DNA of 64,000 nucleotides from Ricordea florida (taxonomy: Eukaryota; Cnidaria; Anthozoa; Corallimorpharia; Ricordeidae): assembly GCA_949710005.1 (NCBI GenBank), contig OX453287.1, positions 8,180,386 to 8,244,385 on the forward strand, given 5' to 3'. The position numbers and the translations under genes are program-made. Positions within the stretch are counted from its first letter, which is position 1. The number at the start of each line of letters is the position of its first letter. The notes below the pieces were generated by a model. The model did no database searches, was not told the origin of the DNA, and worked only from the letters and a program-made list of their open reading frames with translations. Positions 1 to 9,500 of the stretch are shown piece after piece.

Positions 1-41
1 TGATTTATAGTGAAACGACTTTTGATTTATAGGGAATCAAC

Positions 42-233
42 TTTGACTTCTAGCAAAGCAACCAGACACCAAACGATAGGCAAAATATAAGAGTTGCTTG
101 CTGGAAGAACAAGCGGAGATTGAAATTTTTGTTAAGCTGTGCATGCTCATGGACTAATGTACTGGCATGTGGTTTACTAATATGATTATTTCACATATGG
201 AAATCATATCTTAATCCTCCTTTGTTTGTTCAG
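42..233. other. Intron upstream of the first ENTPD exon in the window
   Basis: No coding sequence; ends in the acceptor at 231-233. Confidence 0.6.
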
Positions 234-540
234 TATAACAGGTGCCTTGCTGGATCACTGCTTACCAGCTGAATGCACAGAGAAAAGCTCCTACAAAGGA
301 AAAGAATTCAGCTTTTTAGGAACTGGAGAATATTTAAAGTGCCAAGAGCTTGTTACTCCCCTTCTTAACCTCAGTCAGCCCTGCCCAAGACAACCATGCT
401 CATTGAATGGTGTTCACCAGCCTATAATTGACTTCGAAAACAGTGAATTTTATGGCTTCTCTGAGTACTGGTACTCTATGAATGATGTTTTAAGAATTGG
501 AGGGGAATACAATGCAAGTTTAATGAAGCAAGCTGTGGAG
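234..540 (+). CDS. ENTPD4/7-like exon (catalytic domain)
   Basis: The acceptor is tttgtttgttcag at 221-233 and the donor GAG|gtgaga. The exon starts in codon position 3 and ends on a codon boundary. It encodes a cysteine-containing stretch (ALLDHCLPAEC) and then the conserved NSEFYGFSEYWYS region. The reading continues into the intron only as far as a stop at about 604, so the donor is well defined. Confidence 0.88.
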
Positions 541-3500
541 GTGAGATACTTATTTTGGCTGTGCTATCCACTTTTTGTGAAATTATGGCAAGAACTTTGG
601 TTGTAAATACAACAAACTGTAGTGACTCTCACATAAAGTGCTAGCATCATACCAAAACCAGATGATATTAAAAATTATCTGATTAGCAAGGCCTCTTATC
701 TCCCAACATGAAACATAGTGGAGATGGTGTAGGTAATAATTAAAATGAATTTCAGGTCAGAATAGTTCCAAACTAACTTAATTTGTTTTTTTTCCTTTGT
801 TTCGGATTAATTTCCATAATCCTCCAATAATATGAAACAATGGAAAAAACATCAAACTATCAAGTTATAGAAACATGAATTCTAACCAATCAGCATGCAT
901 ATTTTCTTAGGACTGTTTTCTAACACAAAATAAAAGGATAAGCACCCACTGACTGCTTGAAAGTGAGTTTTATTTGAACCCCTACACTACTTCTACACGT
1001 AGAATGGAAAGAACACATTTGTAGGTTAAAATGACTATCAAGCCAAAACCTTCCACTCGTGTTTCCATAACTCTATAGAAACACAGTACATGACATTGTT
1101 TTCTGTTTCTTAAATAAGTGCAGCATGCCTTGCAAGTGGTGCTGCTATGAAGTACATGGGCATTGTTGATTGTATATTGCACATAACAGACTCACCACTG
1201 ATACGCTGCATATTACATGTCACTCACTCATTGTTGCCCTGACACACTAATCACTATACACTTAATGTATGGCCCTGAGGGAAACTAACTAGTTTCCCGA
1301 GGGACCATACATTAAGTGCTTTGTTATATATTTAGACTTTCCCTTAAACAAAATATAGCAGAAACAAACAAACAAAGACAGCACAACTGGCGCGCAGGCA
1401 ACAACTTCGCAATTGTATCCTGGTCGGGATACATTTAAATTTAATCAGGGGCACGTGACCAAAAATCAACCAATCACAGTGCTCGTTTTGTTGAGTGAAA
1501 GTCCAGGTATATAACAATGCTGATTAATGTTTAATCTTCATTCAATGTACTAAATCCATGTGCGTGATTGGCTAAACTCAATCACGTGATTTTGTGATAC
1601 GTCACGTCATCACCTAGTAACCGTGCACTACCCTCGTAGAAATCCTACCTAGGATCCTAAATAGGATCCTAATAAGATCCTGATAGGATCTTGATTAAGA
1701 TCCTTTCAGGATCCTACAGGTCTTTCTGTTAGGATCTTGTAGGATCCTACAGGATCCTATAGGATCCTACTTAGGATCCTGTAGGATCCTGTAGGATCCT
1801 ACAGGATCCTGTAGGATCCTACAGGATCCTGTAGGATCCTACAGGATCCTACAAGATCCTACAGGATCCTGTTCAAGATCCTGTTCAAGATCCTGTTCCT
1901 ATCCAGGATCCTAGGAAATGCGTAGGATCTTGCACAGGATCCTAGGAAATGCATAGGATCTTGTACAGGATCCTAGGAAATGTATAGGATCTTGCACAGG
2001 ATCCTAGGAAATGTGTAGGATCTTGGGCAGGATCCTAGGAAATGTGTAGGATCTTGCACAGGATCCTAGCAAATGTGTAGGATCTTGCGCAGGATCCTAG
2101 GAAATGTGTAGGATCTTGTACAGGATCCTAGCAAAATAATGTGTAGGATCTTGTACAGGATCCTAGCAAATGTGTAGGATCTTGTACAGGAGTAGGATCT
2201 TGTACAGGATCCTTACAAATGTGTAGGATCTTGTACAGGATCCTTGCAAATGTGTAGGATCTTGCACAGGATCCTAGCAAATGTGTAGGATCTTGCACAG
2301 GATCCTAGCAAATGTGTAGGATCTTGCACAGGATCCTAGCAAATGTGTAGGATCTTGCACAGGATCCTAGCAAATGTGTAGGATCTTGTGCAGATCCTAG
2401 CAAATGTGTAGGATCTTGTACAGGATCCTAGGAAATTCGTATAAGTATTCTGATTGGTTCTTATCTCTACAAATCCCTCTGATGTCATGTTCCCTTTCAG
2501 TATATCAAGCATCCATTTGAAAAAGCACCTAACTTGATAACACATTATTTTATTCAACCCTTATAATACAAGTTATGACAAATATTAACTTTTCAAAGAG
2601 CACGTAACTGTTGTTTACAAAGGCTTAAACTACACAGATCTGATTTTGCACTTAGAATAATACACTAACCACAAGGAATTGACAGTTCTAATTTCTATTA
2701 ACCCTTTACCTCCCAGAAGTGAACGGCATGGAACTTCTCCATACAAGAACAGTGCAATGTACTATCAGTATGGCTAACTGTTAATGAGAATCAGAGAAAT
2801 GATCAACTCAGACATAAATTCTTCTGATACCAAATTCTCCCAACTAACTTAAAACCAAATATATGGCAGTTGCTAAGAGAATTGCTTCTCAGAGCATGGG
2901 AGTTAAAGGGTTAATTAACATTATATGTAGCTAACAACAAAGATTAGTTTGTTTATCAACATCTGCAAGGATTTATTGTACAGGTCAATGTTTGCTAAGA
3001 AAAACCCTTGTATTCAAAATGATTGTACTTGGAATGCCAATTCATTGTATTGTATTTATAGTCTGAAACTGCATTGAGCATTAAGACTGCTCATGAAATG
3101 GAGGGTTGTCCAATACTCCAACAAATTTTATGCGTAGCATTGTACTGTATTATATGGCCATAACAAGAGTTCAACAATGCATTCTAGAACGATGCAATAC
3201 AACGCAGTGCATTTCAATACAAAGCTGTGCATAAATTTGTCAGAGTATTGGACAAGTATGAGGAAATGGGTTTTCATCAGCCTATTAAAATTTCTTCTTG
3301 GTACAATAGATGAACATTCCAGGCACAGAGATTAAAATTTTGTTACAAGAATTCTGCAGTTAATCAGCAGTAGAAGTATGCCTATGCTGTTTTAATTTAT
3401 CTTAACATTTTTGGTTCATTGATGTCGATATCTTGCTGGAATTCAGAACACCTTTTAAGAACCAAAAAGTATATTTTACTTACACTTAAAGTAGACTTAA

Positions 3501-6500
3501 ACTGTACTAATAGAGGTATACTTAAATTACAGTACTCTCGGTTACTTAATCTTATTGAGTATGTAGTTTATAATTATAATAAAGTATACTATGCAACATG
3601 CAGGCATTCTACTTTTGATATAATCATTAATATCAAAAGTGCAGGACATCTTGGTAAGTTGTATATAAATATGGTCTCTTGTAATGCACACTGACAGTAA
3701 CCCTCAGACAGCAAATACTACAGGTATTTTGAATCTGCACCTTATACTATTTATTCAAAAAAATTAACAATGAAGTCATGAGTCTTCTTGTAGTTATTGT
3801 GGTAGTTAGCTTCATTTTCATGAAACAAAACTTAGAAAATAAGATCTGACTGACGAGATTTTGTTTCCTAATAACAATGATGATCAAGACTTAGCTGCTT
3901 TTGATCTAGCTATCTCTTGATTTTGGTTTCTCTTGCACAGCATCTGTAATATAAAAATACCCAGTGAGATGTATATGTAGTTTATATAGCAAGGTTGAAA
4001 TCTTTGCAGAAAAAGGGCTAGGTCTATACTGGTAATTGTTCTAGGTCCAATTCCGCAAAATATATTATGCCAAACAACGAACAGCTAGGAGGGCATCTAG
4101 CTACATACATGTACTCAAAACCAAATCAAAATCAACACGGAAATTCTGACTCAAAAAATTTAATGTCCTGATACAAAAATGAAAAATTTATACTATTCCT
4201 TACGTGTGTTCCCTTTTGCTCCAGTTTCTGCTAGTTTTCAAACCAGAATCCATTGAAAAACTAAAGGAAAATCTAGGAGGGTGCTTGATTTGCAAGCCAA
4301 ATGTAAGCCAGCATTTCGCATGAAGTTCGTAAACCAAGCTATAAAGCAGCACCCGAGTTGATTTTACTTTGTACTATGTCGTGATATTAATGACGACCTT
4401 TCCACAGAAAAATTTTTAAGTTCATCAAAATAAACACACAGCCCTTTTTCATTTGTCTTTTAAGTTAAATTTAAGCTGCACCGTAAAGTATGTGTGAACA
4501 AAGGAAGTCGTTGTTGTACTCACCACGAACTGCGCGCTTTTGAATGGTTCCCAAACGAATCTTGATTGTGACTTCCAAAATAAAAACTTTTTAAATTTAT
4601 ACGGCCTTGCTTCTCACCAAGCCATCGAAAACGTTTGATTCAATCGACGTACTGTACCACACCTGGAAGTTTACCTTGATTTTCATTCACCGCTTGAGCT
4701 CGCTGCACGACCAGGAGCGTTTGCCACCATGAAAATATGCATGCTCTGATTGGTTCAGCAGCAAAGCATCTCGATCCAGGGCCTTGACGGCAGTCTTGTC
4801 TCAATATGGCGGACCATTATTGAGGTGTGTTAGCTGTTGCTTCAGAAGCAATTTATGGGAGTTACAGAAAGACGAGGTTCTTTTAAGTGTTCTATTGGTC
4901 TTCCAAGCTCAGAAAGCGAATACAAAAGACCTGTTTAGAATATCAGCTTCGAGTTGCGCGGTGCGGTATTTTGTTGGCGATCGATGTGAAAGTGATGATT
5001 GGAGATAGCTTATGAACTCCAGTCGCAGCTGACCCGGACTACAGCAATACATGTACACAGGAGAAAGGCAACGTAAAGGAAAATTACACTTAGACATTTT
5101 ATTGTACAGTGCATCCTCTGATGCATTATGTCACAAGTTCCTAACGATAGGAATGGTATACAATGAGCCACAACCTCAAAAATGACCTAATAATTATGCT
5201 ACCTGAAACTACAGTGTCTCACAACTACAGTGTCTTACACCTACAGTGCATAAATGAGAAATGCACGACCCAATAAATTGACATAATGCCTCTCTTGGTC
5301 AATTTATTAAAACATGACTTTAGAAACTTGTGTTTGAGGAACACATGTAGCATATATTTGAATTTGATAAGGTCAATTTAATAAAAATGCATTTGCAATT
5401 TCAAAGAACTGATTTCATTGTACCTGACAATAAAGTTTTGCCGGCCCCCTTTATCCCCTCCCTCTGTCAGTGAACCATGAAACTGGTATTAAAACTAACA
5501 GCTACATCACGATCAGAGGAAAGGTGGAAATGCTTCTATAGGATTTTATCAAGATCCTCTAGCAAGATCCTATAGGATTTTATCAAGTTCCTACAGGATC
5601 TTATCAAGATCCTTTAGCAAGATCCTATAGGATCTTATCAAGATTCTTTAGCAAGATTCTAGGATTTTATCAAAATCCTATAGAATCTTATCAAGATTCT
5701 TTAGTACAATCCTATAGGATTTTATCGAGATCTTATAGGATCTTATCAAGATTTCTTTATCAAGATCTTATAGGATCTTATCAAGATTTTTTAGCTGGAT
5801 CCTATAGGATCTTATCAAGATTCTTCAGCAAGATCCTATAGGATTTTATCGAGATCTTATAGGATCTTATCAAGATCCTATGGATTATATCAAGAGTGTG
5901 CATTAATATCCTTACCCCATTCAGGATTCTGATTAGGTTCTTTATCCTATTCAGGATCCTGATCAGGATGTTTATCATGTTCAGGATCCTGATTAGGATC
6001 CTTATCCTATTCAGGATCCTGATCAGGATCGTTATCCTGTTCAGGATCCTGATTAGGATCCTTTCCTAGTTTGAAATCCTGGAAAGGATCCTAATCCTAT
6101 TCAAGATCCTACAGGATCCTATGGAATCCTAAAGGATCCTGCAGGATCCTATGTAGGATTTCTACCAGGGTAATGAGAATACGTCATGCCATCACACAAC
6201 GGCTGGCATCAAAATGGCCGGCTCAAGCAGGTTTGCAAGTGTTTTGTATTTCATTGAACTCAGATTGAATATTAAAAGGGTTAGAGACTTGAAATTCGTG
6301 CTTTGTTTACAAAGACACGTACTTGCTGGCTGTAAAATGAACAAGAAATTGTCAATACTGCACGAAGCGAAGCTGAGTGCAGTATTGACAATTTCGAGTT
6401 CATTTTACAGCCAGCGTGTGCGTGTATTTGTAAACAAACCACTCATTTCAGTCTCTAACCCGTAATTGTTGCATCCTACAACATGCCAACAAATCAAACT

Positions 6501-9500
6501 GGTTTGGAACCATTTTGACCTGAAATTCATTATAACCTACAACAGAGACAAATAATAGTAGAATGATGATGATGATAATGAATTTGTACAGCACACGTTT
6601 TCATATGGAAATGTTCAAACTTTAAGGAACTTTACATCAATTCTTCTATTAATTAATTAATTACAATCAAACTTTACAAAGGTTGACCACAACACCAGGG
6701 TCTACGTCCCCTGCTCTTTTCAAACAGTGTTGTGGGATCTTTAATGTCCCACAAGAAGAGTGCTGTGAGACTGGGCCTATGGTTTTTCATCTTTTTCTGT
6801 GAAGACTAGAATGTCTAACCATTTGAAGATGTCATAACAAAGGCAGCACATATCCTCAGTTATTTCAAGACCTAGAGGGTTGGTCTGGCCCGGGTTTGAA
6901 CTCATGACCTCCTGCTCGACAGGCCAGCGCTCCACTGCCTGAGCTAACCGGGCGGTGGATTCCTTGCAGTACAAACTTTTTTTTCTGGGGATAACTAGGT
7001 TACTTTTTTGTACTCGTTAGCCTGCATGGTGGGCATTTGAAGGGGAGAGTTTGATTTCAGGTGTACATGTACTTCTGGCCCTTATACCCCTCCCCTCCCT
7101 TCCCACTACACTACTGTGCTTATTGTCTAGAGTTATTGAAGTAACTAAGTGATTTGTGTTTATAACAGGAGTTTTGTGGGACACGTTGGTCAGTTCTGGT
7201 TAAGCGGCATGCGAAAGGCCTCTATCCATTTGCTGATGATCACAGACTGAAGTAATACCAGTTTGGTTGTTTTAACATTTCAGCGCGCAAGTTCTGCTCA
7301 CAATATCAGTGAAGTCTCGAGCAAACAAATAATAAAAATTGGAAGAAAATGCATAGATCTTTTGGCCTGTATTGACTTAGAAAGTGAAACAACTTGAGGC
7401 CTTGAGGTAAAAATGGTGCCATTGAGCTAACATTATTGCATAAGCTCTGTCATTTAATAGGAGACCTGTTTTTCGTTTTGGAATTCCACTTTGGAGAAAC
7501 CAGGTGTGCAAGAAAAAAACTACATAAGTAAATAAAAATTGTTAATTGAATTATCTTTTTGATAGGGCAGAACAAGATCCTAAGGTTTTTACATGCATGA
7601 TTTCCTAGAAATGTCATCCTTCAGTTAAATGGAAATAAATACAAGACACTGCTCTCATATTAAATTAGTAATTCCTTGCAAAAAATAAGCTGAGTCCGAT
7701 GATCTTCATTTTTTCCGTCCAGATCCTCATATAAGATACTTTCACATTAGAGTCTTTTTCAATTGCTTACAGTAAACCTTTCCATATTACGAAGCACTGT
7801 TTTATATCATTCACTGAAATATGGATTGCGATTTAATGAGTGAAGGGAATGATCATAGAAGTACGGACGAGACCAGTTTTTAGCCAGTTGTCTGTTGGCT
7901 GTGGTATTCACTCACGATAACCACTTCAGTTGAAAAAACTAACCATGGAGTGCATTTTTAAGATTTCAGTGTTTCAAGGCAGCATGGATGACATCAGTTC
8001 TTCACCGAGGCTTCCACTTTCCTCTGAATTACGGCGGCCTTCACACTGCTTTCTTGATTGGAGACAAAGAAGTTCAGTGGACATTAGGAGCTATTCTCTA
8101 TCGCACAAGATTTCTCCCTCTGCGGTAGGTATATCCTCTATTGATATTGGTAGGTATATACCACACAAGAGAATAGTGCATTTCGCGCGTTCTGATTGGT
8201 TTACTCGGAGGTGATTAGCAAAGTGCTATTCATTTCTGCAGCCGAAGAGAAACAAAACGGCCTCCTATTTCGGTTTCCGAAGAGGACGTTATTTGAAAAA
8301 ACGCTAGTTAATTAGGGTGAAGTAGCAATCCAAACCGCCAAACAATGCTAAAACAATTTTTACAATAACTGAGCGAATTCTCGCGCGCTGATTGGCTAAT
8401 TTTTATCATCAATAAGAGTACAGACACATAAAATTTTAATTTATGCAAGGTATTTCGCGTGATAAGTGAGCTGTCAAACAGTCAGATTTTTACCCAATCA
8501 AATTGTATTACGTGTTGTCACAAACCAATGAGAAGGCGAGAAAAGTTATTGAGAATAGTTGCGCCCTGATTGCGTCAATTTAAATAAAATTCAGCAGTTT
8601 TCGAGTTTACTTGCTGTTTACTTGCGTTTTCTTTTCATTTAAGTCTTGATTTGACCTTTTTCGCGTTTTGTTATTGTAAAAAACAAATTGACGGCAATTT
8701 TTTATGCGTCTGTCCTCTTATTGATGATAAATTGCGCCATAACATTGTTAAAGTGACGATTGAAATCTGTTGTTTGGCGGTTTGGGTTGCAAACCAATTG
8801 GCTTAGGTTTTAGGACGAGCTGCTACAGTAATGGTTAATTAGCTTGTTTGGTATATGCTAAAACTATTATTCACCTCGGTGTCAGTGAAAGTGTTGGATA
8901 TTTACCTCCTCTTCGGTGAATAATTGTTAATTAGTATGTCAGTGGAGATCCTATACTTGGAAAGACGAGTTGATTTCCCAACTGGGAAGATAGTTAATGA
9001 GTTTATTTATTTCTGGTTGGGAGGGTTTTAGGAGTGTGTAAAAATTCGAGAAAAAAAAGTACGCAGCTTAAAAATTGTAAAATTCTACATCAACACTTGC
9101 CTAAATTTTGAAGGGGCCCCAATTCAAGAAATTCATGTAGTGAACGTAGGACATTAACTCTTGTTAAGCTACAGAGCCATTTTTTGCTTGAAGACTAAAA
9201 ACTGAAATAACTTTCAAATTTGTTATTGCTTGTTCTCTGAAGATTGTCCCCTTTCAGAAGTCCGTGATCAGAAGTCTCAATCTCATTTACCAGACCTAAC
9301 TAATCGATGATCAATGGCATCAATTGGTAATGAATGAGTAATCGATAGGTAATCAGTTGATTAGTCATCGATAATTGGCGATGATCAATGGGTAATCGAT
9401 GAGTAATCGAGGCCCAAACGTTTTGTGGTCTATCGATTACTCATTGATGTAATTGATTACCTATTGATGTTATTGATTACTCTTCGATGACCCATCGATT

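Larger units (their letters stand above)
541..7168. other. ENTPD-like intron, ~6.6 kb
   Basis: Filled with repeats listed separately: halves of an old MITE (about 860-925, 1048-1115), a hairpin, GGATCC arrays, fold-backs and a SINE. About 3255-5530 holds no feature I can support; short open frames at 3419 and 4784 show no family resemblance. Confidence 0.7.

Noticed and set aside
1900-2440. CRISPR-like array of regularly spaced repeats
   Set aside because: Repeats and spacers both recur, units are palindromic GGATCC satellites, and the DNA is eukaryotic with no cas genes.
6777-6974. tRNA gene on the minus strand
   Set aside because: A and B boxes are present, but the anticodon arm and 3' acceptor arm are not intact and a SINE body follows.
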